A DNA stretch of 32,991 bases from an uncultured Bacilli bacterium. GTDB lineage: Bacteria > Bacillota_I > Bacilli_A > RF39 > UBA660. The stretch lies in NCBI GenBank assembly GCA_944355355.1, contig CALVQE010000009.1, positions 1-32,991 of the forward strand. The letters run 5' to 3'. A program made the position numbers and the translations under genes. The notes below the pieces were generated by a model. It made no database searches, was not told the origin of the DNA, and saw nothing but the letters and a program-made list of their open reading frames with translations. Positions 23,763 to 32,873 of this stretch are shown in pieces; position 1 is the stretch's first letter, and every line of letters starts with the position of its first letter.

Positions 23763-25846
23763 TAAGCGCCTAACTTTCTAACACTCTTATGATTTTTCAT
23801 CAATTTTCGAATTCCATATTGCTTACCAAAAGCAATAGTTAAAATAGACTTATCCACAGCAACAACAACCCCTCTGCCGTAAATTGTATGCATAACCACG
23901 TCGCCAACTTGATATTCTACATCACTATTTTGATACATTTCTTCTTTATTTATAACCTGAGAAGAAGCAATATCTTTCCTTTCAATTAACTGCTCATCAA
24001 TTTCATCTAAAAAACGACTAGGCATAAACCGATTAGTATGTCCATAAAGCATCCGACTACGAGCATTAGTAAGATATAATCTTTCCTTAGCTCTTGTAAT
24101 ACCCACATAACAAAGTCGTCTTTCTTCTTCAATTCCACCTGCTTCATTTAAAGTATTTTGATGTGGAAAAATACCATCTTCCATTCCTGACAAGAAAACA
24201 ACGGGAAACTCAAGTCCTTTTGCACTATGCAAAGTCATTAAAGTAACAACATCCTCATTAGTCTGATGCTCACTAATGTCGGCAATTAAACTAATCTCAT
24301 CCAAAAAGTCCCCCAAATCAACACTACCAGTAGTCTCCTCAAACGTCGCCGTAATACTTTTAAATTCCATCAAATTATCTAACCGAAGCTCATTCTCTAA
24401 ATTATCAACATTTTCAAGCTCAGCTCTCATTCCAGACTTTGTCAAAACATCATCAACTAACTCTGTTAAAGACAAAGACTTAGCATCATTTTGTAATTCT
24501 AAAATGAGATCTTTAAAACCCTGTTCCTTTCCTCCAGAAATAGCTTCAAACATGCTTGTTCCATCGCTTAAAGCCTTTTGTTCTAGTCGCTCAATACTCG
24601 TATTTCCAATACCTCTTTTCGGAGTATTAATAACCCTTCTAAGAGAAATATCATCACTAGGATTCAAAAGCAACTTCAAATAACAAACCAAATCTTTAAT
24701 CTCTTTTCGTGAATAAAAATAATAACTTCCAACAACCTTATAAGCAATATTTGCCTTTAAAAACTGTTCCTCCAAAGCTCTTGACTGAGCATTTGTCCGA
24801 TAAAAAACCGCAATATCTTTCTTCTGATATCCCTCATCTAACAAAGAACGGATCTCTTTAATAATATAATTCCCTTCATCTTTCTCATCCATACTCCTGT
24901 GATACTGTATCTTTAAGCCCTCACCATGATGACTCCTTAAATTCTTTTCCTTACGCTCTTTATTATTGCGAATAACCGAATTAGCCGCATCTAAAATCAT
25001 CTTCGTACTTCGATAATTATCTTCCAAAGAAATAACTTTCGTATTAGGATAATCCCGTTCAAAATTTAAAATATTCTTATAATTAGCCCCTCTAAACTGA
25101 TAAATAGATTGATCAGGATCTCCAACCACAAACAAATTCTTTCTTTTTGAAGCAAGCAATTTAACTAACTTATACTGAACCTCATTCGTATCTTGATACT
25201 CATCAATCAAAATATAACGATAACGATTCTGATACATCTCTAATACTTCTGGATGATGTAAAAACAACTCTACTGGTAATCTAAGCAAATCATCAAAATC
25301 AAACGAATTGTTCTTTTTTAAACGCATATTATATTCCAAATAGACTTCATATGCAATCTTCTCTAAATCATCAATAAAATACTTTTCCACCTCGGCATTA
25401 GACAACATCTCATTCTTAATAAAACTAATCTTACTCCGTACAAAATAAGGACTAACTTCCTTAGAATCATAACCCTTATCTTTTAAAATCTTCCGAATCA
25501 AACTTGTTACATCCTCAGTATCCAAAATCGTAAAATTACGTTGCATTCCAAGTAACTCTACATTTTCCCTTATAATACGCATCCCAAAAGAATGAAATGT
25601 TCCAATAAAAGAATCCAACTCAGAAACCATATTAAGAATTCTTTCTTTCATTTCCTTAGCAGCCTTATTTGTAAAAGTAATTGCTAAAATCTGATAAGAA
25701 GGAACACCTTCCATAATCAAATTAGCAACTCTAGTCGTAAGTACCTTCGTTTTACCAGAACCAGCCCCAGCAATAACTAAACAAGGACCATCCTTATGTA
25801 AAACAGCTTCTCTTTGTAATTCATTTAAATTCGTTGTATCAATCAT
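23762..25846 (-). CDS. pcrA: UvrD/PcrA-type DNA helicase
   Basis: 3'-5' superfamily 1A helicase of 694 residues for repair and replication restart. Motifs in order: Q motif LNELQREAV, Walker A AGAGSGKT (26-33), TFTNKAAKEMKER (Ia), ILIDEYQDTN (II), GDPDQSIYQFRGA (III), LEDNYRST (IV), TLHSAKGLEF (V) and GITRAKERLYL (VI). The C-terminal 50 residues are the Tudor-like PcrA domain (VGDVVMHTIYGRGVV). The ATG at 25846 is chosen; a TTG three codons upstream overlaps the ribosome site. It leads the operon with ligA, the standard Firmicute pairing. Confidence 0.96.
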   Translation of the reverse strand: MIDTTNLNELQREAVLHKDGPCLVIAGAGSGKTKVLTTRVANLIMEGVPSYQILAITFTNKAAKEMKERILNMVSELDSFIGTFHSFGMRIIRENVELLGMQRNFTILDTEDVTSLIRKILKDKGYDSKEVSPYFVRSKISFIKNEMLSNAEVEKYFIDDLEKIAYEVYLEYNMRLKKNNSFDFDDLLRLPVELFLHHPEVLEMYQNRYRYILIDEYQDTNEVQYKLVKLLASKRKNLFVVGDPDQSIYQFRGANYKNILNFERDYPNTKVISLEDNYRSTKMILDAANSVIRNNKERKEKNLRSHHGEGLKIQYHRSMDEKDEGNYIIKEIRSLLDEGYQKKDIAVFYRTNAQSRALEEQFLKANIAYKVVGSYYFYSRKEIKDLVCYLKLLLNPSDDISLRRVINTPKRGIGNTSIERLEQKALSDGTSMFEAISGGKEQGFKDLILELQNDAKSLSLTELVDDVLTKSGMRAELENVDNLENELRLDNLMEFKSITATFEETTGSVDLGDFLDEISLIADISEHQTNEDVVTLMTLHSAKGLEFPVVFLSGMEDGIFPHQNTLNEAGGIEEERRLCYVGITRAKERLYLTNARSRMLYGHTNRFMPSRFLDEIDEQLIERKDIASSQVINKEEMYQNSDVEYQVGDVVMHTIYGRGVVVAVDKSILTIAFGKQYGIRKLMKNHKSVRKLGA

Positions 25847-25866
25847 GACTATCAAACCTCTAAAAC

Positions 25867-25875
25867 ATTATAACA
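25867..25875 (-). promoter_or_regulatory. Extended -10 promoter of the pcrA-ligA operon
   Basis: TGTTATAAT on the minus strand (TATAAT at 25867-25872), 20 bases before the pcrA start. The -35 (TTTCTT at 17 bases) is weak, as is usual with an extended -10. Confidence 0.6.
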
Positions 25876-25944
25876 ATTATTATCAAGAAAAGAAAGACGA
25901 TTCACTCTAAATCACCACATATTTTTTGTTAGCCACCATATAAA

Positions 25945-27227
25945 CTACTCCACATATTTAATCATAGTATTTAAATCTTCATCAGTACCACTCATAAGAT
26001 CAAACAAATAATCACCAACAAGCATATCCATTTTATCCGCATCCGCTAACAAGCGTTTCACAGACCTTTCCTTAATCTTTGCAAAAACAGCTAAACCATC
26101 ATCATTAGGTAAACCCAAATATATTTTTTGGGGTTTCAAATAATTAATTAAATAAGGAGAATGACTAGTCATAATAATTTTAGTGTTCTTAGAAAAAGAT
26201 TTTAAAGCAATTAAATATCTTTGGAGTATTTTAGGATTCAATGAATTTTCAGGCTCCTCTATACCAACCAAAGCATAATGATTAATGTCTGCTAAAACTA
26301 GCGTAGTAAATATAAGCAAAACTCTTCTAACCCCATCCGACATGTCAGAAAACTCTATATTGCTTACAATATTTCTATCCTTCGCTACTAAAAAATATAT
26401 ATTATTAGCTACCATATAAGTATCATTTTCCATACTCTCATTATACTTATCAAAATTCATATTATATTCAATCGGCTCTATATCAACTATAAATGGAAAG
26501 ATATCTTTTATAGTATTAACAATCAGCTTAAACTTATCTGGAAATTCTTTTTACAATTTAAATAATATCCTCGGTACATTTGTATCATCCCCCAAACTAT
26601 AATCAAAATAATTTTTACGAATCATACCTTGTATATTATACTCATTCATCGTATTAAAATGTTTATCAACATAAACATTAATGTTATTGATCGCTTTTAC
26701 AATTTCTAAATAATAAAGATTATCATATGCTAAAATTTTATTATAACCAATTCATTATCATATATATTTATTTTCTTATTGCAAGATCCAGTAGCAGAAG
26801 ATTTATAAAATACATTTTTGCTATCCTTGCTGATATAATTAGTATATTTCTGTGAATCACCTTCCTTCATTTTAAGAAATTCACTTAATATTTTAGAACC
26901 TTTTTCATCATTCATTTTCCACCTAAACGTATATCCATAAAGAACATATATATCTTTATTCCCATTAGAAATAGTACATTCAATCTCAAAAGAAAAATCT
27001 TTAAATAAATTTTTTGAATTAAGCGGTTTGTAAGGCGAATAATTCATCATTCTATCCTTTGTTTCAACGTTCTCACGAATAAAATCCATACCGAAAACAA
27101 TGGCATCCAAACAATTAGATTTACCATAACTGTTAATCGACAGCAAACTTATCATATCATCTATTTCGATGTTCACACGATTAATATTTTTAAAACCCCC
27201 AATTGTTATTCCTTTAAGCTCAACCAT
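25945..27227 (-). pseudogene. Broken AAA ATPase gene (AAA_15/RloA-like)
   Basis: Remains of a gene of about 425 codons. The N-terminal part (27227-26730) has ITIGGFKNINRVNIEI and the P-loop NSYGKSN. A single-base shift near 26735-26750 moves the frame; the protein continues as ILAYDNLYYLEIVKAINNI and on to a TAA at 26551-26553. Beyond the stop the same frame goes on (EFPDKFKLIVNTI) into an intact C-terminal part with DMSDGVRRVLLI, VGIEEPENSLNP (Walker B) and MTSHSPYL. This is the layout of SMC-like ATPases, some of which take part in phage defence. GGAGG and a near-consensus promoter (27266-27294) are still present. No RloB-like partner is seen. Confidence 0.85.
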
Positions 27228-27265
27228 AATTTCATCCCTCCAATAAGAAAAAATGTCTATAATCA

Positions 27266-27294
27266 ATTATATTAACCGTTCAAAAAATAATCAA
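27266..27294 (-). promoter_or_regulatory. Promoter of the broken AAA ATPase gene
   Basis: TTGATT (27294-27289), 17 bases, TATAAT (27271-27266) on the minus strand, about 40 bases before the ATG. It remains near consensus although the gene is broken. Confidence 0.7.
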
Positions 27295-27358
27295 ATTTTT
27301 AATAATTATTTTAGTACGCTATTGCAAAAGGTTCACTAAACAAAAAGAATTTAAAAGC

Positions 27359-27790
27359 TTAACTCTTAAATTCCAAAGGTATCTCACGTTCTTTGCACCA
27401 TTCTTTAAAAACAGAGTAATAATAATCAAAAGAAAAATCTCTAAATTCATCATATAAATGATTGCTTTCCAAAACTTCATAAAACTTATCCATGTAATCA
27501 TGATATTTTAATGCAGAAAACAATTTTTTTCTAAGCTCTTTGTCCTCAATCATTTCTTTAACGTAATAGGACATTATCTCTTTATGACAAATAAATTCGT
27601 AACTAGGCAAAGAATAAATATGAAGCGATTCTAAAGAAGGTAATTTTTGATAGTCTTCCTCATTTGGATTTTCTGGCAAATACTTTTTTAAATAATCAAA
27701 AGGATTCACAATTTCCATCGTATCAATCTTTAAAAAACAACTCTCTCTATAGTGAATATGCATTATAACATCCAACACTGTATACTCCAT
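27359..27790 (-). CDS. UPF0158 family protein
   Basis: Soluble protein of 143 residues. The C-terminal half has the UPF0158 (PF03682) pattern: a helix KEIMSYYVKEMIEDKELRKK, then LFSALKYHDYMDKFYEVLES, an F/Y-rich turn, and FKEWCKEREIPLEF at the end. The function of the family is unknown. AAGG lies eight bases before the ATG and the gene begins ten bases after the gpmI stop, so it is probably in the gpmI transcript. I see no convincing terminator behind it. Confidence 0.75.
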   Translation of the reverse strand: MEYTVLDVIMHIHYRESCFLKIDTMEIVNPFDYLKKYLPENPNEEDYQKLPSLESLHIYSLPSYEFICHKEIMSYYVKEMIEDKELRKKLFSALKYHDYMDKFYEVLESNHLYDEFRDFSFDYYYSVFKEWCKEREIPLEFKS

Positions 27791-27800
27791 TATAACACCC

Positions 27801-29309
27801 TTATCTACTTTGATTCTTTAATAAACTCTTTGTTTCACGCATCTCCTTAGGTGGTGTAATTTCCATATATTGAAGAACCGTTGGAGCAACATTCGTTAAA
27901 TCACCATGACTTTCTAACTCTATCTTTTCATCCGTAATAATAAATGGTACAAGACTAGTCGTATGTGTTGTAACAGGATTTCCCTTTTCATCAAGCATCT
28001 GATCAGCATTACCATGATCAGCTAACACAACTAAAGTATAAAAATTCTCTTGAGCCTTTTCATAAATTAATTTCAAACACAAATCCACCGTCACACAAGC
28101 TTTAATAGTTGCATCCAAATTGCCAGTATGTCCAACCATATCTGGATTAGCAAAATTTACTAAAATAAAGTCATAATCTTTGTCCATACAACTAACACAT
28201 TTTTTCGTAACCTCTACTGCACTCATCTCAGGTTTCGAATCATAAGTTGCAACCTTAGGAGAAGGAATCAAAAACTTCTGACATCCTTCCAAACTCGCAT
28301 TACTTTCACCATCAAAGAAATAAGTAACATGAGCATATTTTTCTGTTTCAGCAATGCGTGCTTGTGTTAAAGATAACTGTGACAAATAAACACCCATAGG
28401 GTTCTTAATTTCCATGCGATTTAACAAATTTTTAGCTTTAATTTTATTATCAATTGGCAAAAAAGAATACGCAAACACATGATGATCATTTATCGGAAAA
28501 TCTTGAAAGTTATTACTTGCAAATGCACTCATGATTTGTTTGGCACGATCAGTTCGATAATTTGTCCATAAAAGAATATCACCATCAGAAATAGGTGCAA
28601 AATCATTAGTTTTAATTGGTGGTAAAAACTCATCAGTTACATTTCTCTCATAACATTTTTGAATCACTTGAGGAATACTAGTTGCTAAAGCCCCTTTACC
28701 AGAAACAAGCAAATCATAATAACGTTCTGTTCGATCCCAATTCTTATCACGATCCATCGCATAATAACGACCACAAATAGAAGCAATCTTACCAACACCA
28801 GTTTCTTTAATCTTTTCTTCTAACATTGAAATATAAGTATACAATGAGTGAATATCAGTATCGCGGCCATCACTAATTACATGAATAAAAACATTAGAAA
28901 TTCCTTCACGACTAAAAATTTCCAACAATCTTAATAAATGCGCAATATTCGCATGTACTTTCCCATCACTAAGTAATCCAAGCAAATGAACACGTTTACC
29001 TTCTTTAGCTAAATTTAAAAATTCTTCAAACGTTTCATTTTCATGATAATTACCATTCAAAAAATTTAAAATTAACTCATTAGACTGTAAAATCTTATGC
29101 CCAGCTCCAATTGTCATATGACCGACTTCACTATTACCAAACTGACCATGCTCAAGTCCAACAGCTTCTTCACTAGCCTCAAGTAAACTATGAGGATACT
29201 TCTTCCATAACTCTAAAAAATTCGTTGGTGGAGCCATCATAACAGCATTACCTAATTTGTTATCACTAAGCCCAAAACCATCCAAAATAACCATACATAT
29301 TTTTTTCAT
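27801..29309 (-). CDS. gpmI: 2,3-bisphosphoglycerate-independent phosphoglycerate mutase
   Basis: Manganese enzyme of glycolysis that interconverts 3- and 2-phosphoglycerate; 502 residues. The metal site D10 (VILDGFG), the phosphorylated serine S60 (GNSEVGHMTIGAG), the inserted phosphotransferase domain (HVISDGRDTD, then GRYYAMDRD) and the C-terminal metal ligands (NFANPDMVGHTG, VLADHGNAD, TTHTTSLVP) are all visible. In spore formers this enzyme is also pH-sensitive and controls spore 3-phosphoglycerate, a known family property. The ATG at 29309 is chosen, six bases after AAAGGA; an ATG two codons upstream abuts that site. Confidence 0.96.
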   Translation of the reverse strand: MKKICMVILDGFGLSDNKLGNAVMMAPPTNFLELWKKYPHSLLEASEEAVGLEHGQFGNSEVGHMTIGAGHKILQSNELILNFLNGNYHENETFEEFLNLAKEGKRVHLLGLLSDGKVHANIAHLLRLLEIFSREGISNVFIHVISDGRDTDIHSLYTYISMLEEKIKETGVGKIASICGRYYAMDRDKNWDRTERYYDLLVSGKGALATSIPQVIQKCYERNVTDEFLPPIKTNDFAPISDGDILLWTNYRTDRAKQIMSAFASNNFQDFPINDHHVFAYSFLPIDNKIKAKNLLNRMEIKNPMGVYLSQLSLTQARIAETEKYAHVTYFFDGESNASLEGCQKFLIPSPKVATYDSKPEMSAVEVTKKCVSCMDKDYDFILVNFANPDMVGHTGNLDATIKACVTVDLCLKLIYEKAQENFYTLVVLADHGNADQMLDEKGNPVTTHTTSLVPFIITDEKIELESHGDLTNVAPTVLQYMEITPPKEMRETKSLLKNQSR

Positions 29310-29333
29310 ATTCATTCCTTTTCTTTCGTATCT

Positions 29334-29342
29334 ATTCTAACA
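29334..29342 (-). promoter_or_regulatory. Likely extended -10 promoter of gpmI
   Basis: TGTTAGAAT on the minus strand lies 25 bases before the gpmI start and just below the yihY terminator. No clear -35 is seen. Confidence 0.45.
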
Positions 29343-29351
29343 CAAAGAAAA

Positions 29352-29378
29352 ACAAAAAGGAAGAAAACCTTCCTTCTC
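29352..29378 (-). terminator. Terminator behind the yihY operon
   Basis: AAGGAAG and CTTCCTT pair around GTTTT on the minus strand and are followed by TTTTTG and more T. It separates the yihY transcript from gpmI. The 112 bases between it and the yihY stop hold no gene. Confidence 0.8.
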
Positions 29379-29490
29379 AGTATTACTTTTGAATCCGTAT
29401 TCTCTTAAATCACGCGATCAAACCATAGATGCACGAATAATACTGGTGTGCATAATCTTAGTATTAGAAATAATTACAATTTTACAATAC

Positions 29491-30315
29491 CTATTTTTTC
29501 CAACTTTCCACATCATCCGTATTAATTGCAATTCCAATCGTAATAATGTAGGCTATAATATAGAACCAAAACATTAAAACCACAAAATGAGAAAGTCCTC
29601 CATAAAGCACATCATAATGAGCAACATTATTAACATATAAAGAGTAAATTACCGTACTCAAAACTAGTCCTAATGTCGTAAACAAAGAACCTTTAGTCGT
29701 ACATCTACTTGGCACATTATCATCAGGAGCTAGCGTATAAATAATTTTCACTAAAAGAAAAATCAAAAACCATGAAATAGGCCCCTTTGACAAATTTACT
29801 ATATAAGTAAGTAGATTCGTTACCCCCGTACTTATATTAACATATTGAATCAATTCAATAAATTTATCACCAAAAACAGGCACAAGTAGCAAAAACACAA
29901 TCAAAAGAACAAGAATAAACGTCATAACAAGCCCTTTAATTTTCCTTCTTAAAAAGTTTGTATTTTCAATATGATAAAGCTGATTAGAAGTTACAATAAT
30001 TGAACTTGCCCCTCCACTTGCTGCATACATTGCTACAAAAAGAGGAATCAAAACTTCCGGAGAAAAATGAATATCATCAATCATCGGAATAATTAAATTA
30101 GCAATTTCACTTCCAAAAGCTTTCATCACAAAGTCTCGCATAAAATCAATCGAAACATTAAACAACGAAGCAAAATAAATAATTAAAGTAACTGTCGGAA
30201 CAATTGCCAGAACTAAAAAGAAAGCTAACTGTCCAGGTAAAATAAGCATATCATTACGAGAAAGTGTCTTCCACATTCTATGCCAAAAATTTCGGATTCT
30301 CATTTTTAATTTCAT
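29491..30315 (-). CDS. YihY/BrkB family membrane protein
   Basis: Integral membrane protein of 274 residues with six hydrophobic helices. The family marks are the opening NDMLILPGQLAFFLVLAIVPTV (about 21-42; AA.LAYF.l.ai.P in the family), AASGGASSIIVTSNQLY (about 98-114) and the late YGGLSHFVVLMFWFYI. The exact role of the YihY/BrkB family is unsettled; the old ribonuclease BN name was an error. It overlaps the sensor gene by ATGA, so it is co-translated with it. The ribosome site is weak, which fits coupling. Confidence 0.85.
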   Translation of the reverse strand: MKLKMRIRNFWHRMWKTLSRNDMLILPGQLAFFLVLAIVPTVTLIIYFASLFNVSIDFMRDFVMKAFGSEIANLIIPMIDDIHFSPEVLIPLFVAMYAASGGASSIIVTSNQLYHIENTNFLRRKIKGLVMTFILVLLIVFLLLVPVFGDKFIELIQYVNISTGVTNLLTYIVNLSKGPISWFLIFLLVKIIYTLAPDDNVPSRCTTKGSLFTTLGLVLSTVIYSLYVNNVAHYDVLYGGLSHFVVLMFWFYIIAYIITIGIAINTDDVESWKK

Positions 30316-32324
30316 CTCGCGTCTTTTCCTTTTTGTTTCTTAATATCATCAACACATTCATTAATTGCATCTTCAACAGATTTCAAATCACTATCAATCA
30401 TACTATACGTAATACAAGCTCCATAATCATAAGGTAAATTTTTAAAATCCTTATTCAACTTATGAATATAACTCGTAATCTGTTTTTGATTATACCCAAC
30501 CATATAAATAATAAATTCGTTTCCATTAGTTCTGATAATATCTGTATTATCAAGCTGAGTCTTAATCAAACTATTGGCGGCCCCTTTAATCTGTCTGTCT
30601 CCCTCTTCATAACCTAAAGTATCATTAATTTCTTGAACACGATTCAAATCAATCATCACAACACATTGAGGATAAATAGTATTTTTATTCCAACTAGAAA
30701 GACTTTCATTAAGATAATTTCTATTCTTTAAAGAAGTTAACTGATCAATAAACTTAAGCTTATCTTCTTTTCTAATTTTTTTCTGCATACGAATTCTCTT
30801 ACTAGAACGATAAATTAATAACAAAATCAAAATAATTAAAATAACAGAATACAAAGCATACTTAGCCAAACTACTTAAGAAAGAACCCTTACTTTCAGTT
30901 ACAGAAGCAGAATAAATTCCTTTTTCAATAAAAGTACCTTGATCAATATAATTCATATACTTAGCCAATAACAAATTAAACGTTTCACTACCAGTTGATT
31001 TCAAAGAATAATTTACGTTTAGCTCAGCAATATAACGAGAATGATACTTCTTTAAAGAAGAACGTCTCAAATATTCCCCAACTTGATCATCCATAACAAC
31101 TAAATTATTTTCATCCTTAAGTACCTTACTAAGCTCATCTTTCTTGTAAGTAACTAAATTTAATCCATTAATAGACGCTAAATTTTGATATAACAAAGAA
31201 TTTTCTTCAACATACAATGGCGTATCACCTAAAGTAGTTAACGAAGAAATAACGATCGGATTAGACTCATGAGCATAAATAGCATAACTAAGAGGAAGAT
31301 TAATATCGACAATAGATCCAGCCGTAAACGAAGTATTATAATTAAAATACAACGAAATATTTCCATTATTCATATCTCTTAACATTCTACGCTCATTACT
31401 ATAACGTTTATACTCAATATCTAAATTTAAAAACTTTGCAAATGCCCCAACATACTCAGACAAAATTCCACCAAACTCGCCATCACCATACACTTCATAA
31501 GGTAAATTAGTCATAAAGCCATAAGTAACAGTAGTTTTTCTCATCTCATCAACCATTGCATCTGTAACATTTAAAGCCCCTTGAAACAAAGCAAGTTCCT
31601 GAGCATACAACTCAGTCTCTAAAGCGTCTTCTGACCACTTAGCAAAATATTTTCGCATAATACGAAACAAAACTGAATCATTACTATCTCTCAAAACAAA
31701 ATAACGTTTCAAATCACTAAAATGATGAACAATCCATAAATTCTTTTCCAAAATTGTATCCATATTTTCCATTCTTGGTACAATAACATAAGAAACATTG
31801 CCACTATCCAACGCATTAAATAACTCATCAGAAGAAGAATAAAGAGTTAAAGCGCCTGAACCACCTAAATAATTTTTCACTACATCATTAAATGTACTTA
31901 AAACGCCAATTTTTTGTGAAGCTAAATCCTCTAATCCAATACTAACTTCATTTTTCTTGGAAACCAAAACATAATGATCTTCATAAAATGGCACATCGAG
32001 ATCCAAAAGTGCATTTGTCACAGTTAAACTAAGACCATCAGGACTCTCGCTACCAGTCACAGTAATAGGATTAAACTGCAAACTATATTCCTCACTAAAA
32101 TCATTCAAAAAAGAATAATATACTCCATTGCCTAAATTTCCAAACAAATTAGCATCATTTAAAACATATACATTTTGAACAACATTGGCATTTTCTGTAA
32201 TCCATAAACGTTCACTAGAAGATAAACGATTTTCATCCCGTAAAAGAAAGTATCCTCCAATAACAGCAATAAGAACAACTAAAACACAAAGTAAAATAAC
32301 AATCTTTTTCTTTTTTCTTTTCAT
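30312..32324 (-). CDS. Membrane sensor: periplasmic-binding-like domains plus degenerate GGDEF
   Basis: Sensor-like protein of 670 residues. One membrane helix near the start (about 8-27) and one near 485-505 enclose a large extracellular part that looks like two solute-binding (SBP_bac_3-like) domains: FNPITVTGSESPDGLSLT onwards and TYGFMTNLPYEVYGD onwards. The cytoplasmic part (about 520-665) is a GGDEF domain: DQLTSLKNRNYL and VVMIDLNRVQEINDTLGYEEGD are typical, but the active-site loop reads NGNEF (600-604) instead of GG(D/E)EF. Cyclase activity is therefore doubtful; it may bind nucleotide or signal through YihY. No EAL or HD domain is present. GAGGAG precedes the ATG. Confidence 0.82.
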   Translation of the reverse strand: MKRKKKKIVILLCVLVVLIAVIGGYFLLRDENRLSSSERLWITENANVVQNVYVLNDANLFGNLGNGVYYSFLNDFSEEYSLQFNPITVTGSESPDGLSLTVTNALLDLDVPFYEDHYVLVSKKNEVSIGLEDLASQKIGVLSTFNDVVKNYLGGSGALTLYSSSDELFNALDSGNVSYVIVPRMENMDTILEKNLWIVHHFSDLKRYFVLRDSNDSVLFRIMRKYFAKWSEDALETELYAQELALFQGALNVTDAMVDEMRKTTVTYGFMTNLPYEVYGDGEFGGILSEYVGAFAKFLNLDIEYKRYSNERRMLRDMNNGNISLYFNYNTSFTAGSIVDINLPLSYAIYAHESNPIVISSLTTLGDTPLYVEENSLLYQNLASINGLNLVTYKKDELSKVLKDENNLVVMDDQVGEYLRRSSLKKYHSRYIAELNVNYSLKSTGSETFNLLLAKYMNYIDQGTFIEKGIYSASVTESKGSFLSSLAKYALYSVILIILILLLIYRSSKRIRMQKKIRKEDKLKFIDQLTSLKNRNYLNESLSSWNKNTIYPQCVVMIDLNRVQEINDTLGYEEGDRQIKGAANSLIKTQLDNTDIIRTNGNEFIIYMVGYNQKQITSYIHKLNKDFKNLPYDYGACITYSMIDSDLKSVEDAINECVDDIKKQKGKDAR

Positions 32325-32327
32325 AAA

Positions 32328-32819
32328 TTACTCCTCAGTTGTTATAGGTGTATTATTATTCCAAATAATTTGTAGCTGACTTTCACCAATATTCTTAGCA
32401 CCCATAACAATAAAGCCCTCTTGATTCTCCGTACCTTCACTAACTAAAGTATAATGAATATCATAATTTGTTAAATATTCTTCAGGTATAACACTTAAAG
32501 TACCATTGGCAATTTCCTTAGCTTTTTCCATAGTAACATTTTCAAAAGTAGCTCGAATATAAATAATTTTTCCTTGAGTTCGAACTTCAACATTTGTTAC
32601 CGTTTCATTTTCTTGAAACTTAGCAATAATAGCATTCTTATCCTCATCTTTTAAAGGAATATCACTAATACTATCTAATCGATCTCCATAATTAGAATTA
32701 CCATTACCAACAAAATACTTCACACAAACAACAAGCATAATAATAAAACAAATAATAACTATAGCTGCTAACACAAACAAAACACGATTCTTATTCCACA
32801 TATCTTTAATTTTTTTCAT
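32328..32819 (-). CDS. Membrane-anchored extracellular protein of unknown function
   Basis: Protein of 163 residues that I do not recognise. A basic start (KKIKDMWNKNR) and one helix (about 13-36) point to an inside-anchored, outside-facing protein; it has no signal cleavage site or lipobox. The outer part is a small alpha/beta domain: DEDKNAIIAKFQ, VTNVEVRTQGKIIYIRATFE, TMEKAKEIANGTL, DIHYTLVSE and GFIVMGAKN, ending in an acidic tail. AGGTGATG precedes the ATG. It ends three bases before the sensor gene start and is the first gene from the promoter at 32845-32873, so it may work with that sensor. Confidence 0.82.
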   Translation of the reverse strand: MKKIKDMWNKNRVLFVLAAIVIICFIIMLVVCVKYFVGNGNSNYGDRLDSISDIPLKDEDKNAIIAKFQENETVTNVEVRTQGKIIYIRATFENVTMEKAKEIANGTLSVIPEEYLTNYDIHYTLVSEGTENQEGFIVMGAKNIGESQLQIIWNNNTPITTEE

Positions 32820-32844
32820 TTCATCACCTGACTTTTGTATTCTT

Positions 32845-32873
32845 ATTATACATGATAATAAAAATTTTTTAAA
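32845..32873 (-). promoter_or_regulatory. Promoter of the sensor/yihY operon
   Basis: TTTAAA (32873-32868), 17 bases, TATAAT (32850-32845) on the minus strand, 25 bases before the first gene. Confidence 0.7.

Noticed and set aside
26730-27266. N-terminal ATPase fragment as an independent gene
   Set aside because: The coding signal continues past its stop in another frame into the rest of the same ATPase, so it is part of one broken gene.
29379-29490. Possible decayed coding remnant (minus strand, ASMV-stop-SRDLREYGF)
   Set aside because: Only about 35 codons with a TGA inside, no start context and no recognisable family; it may be chance.
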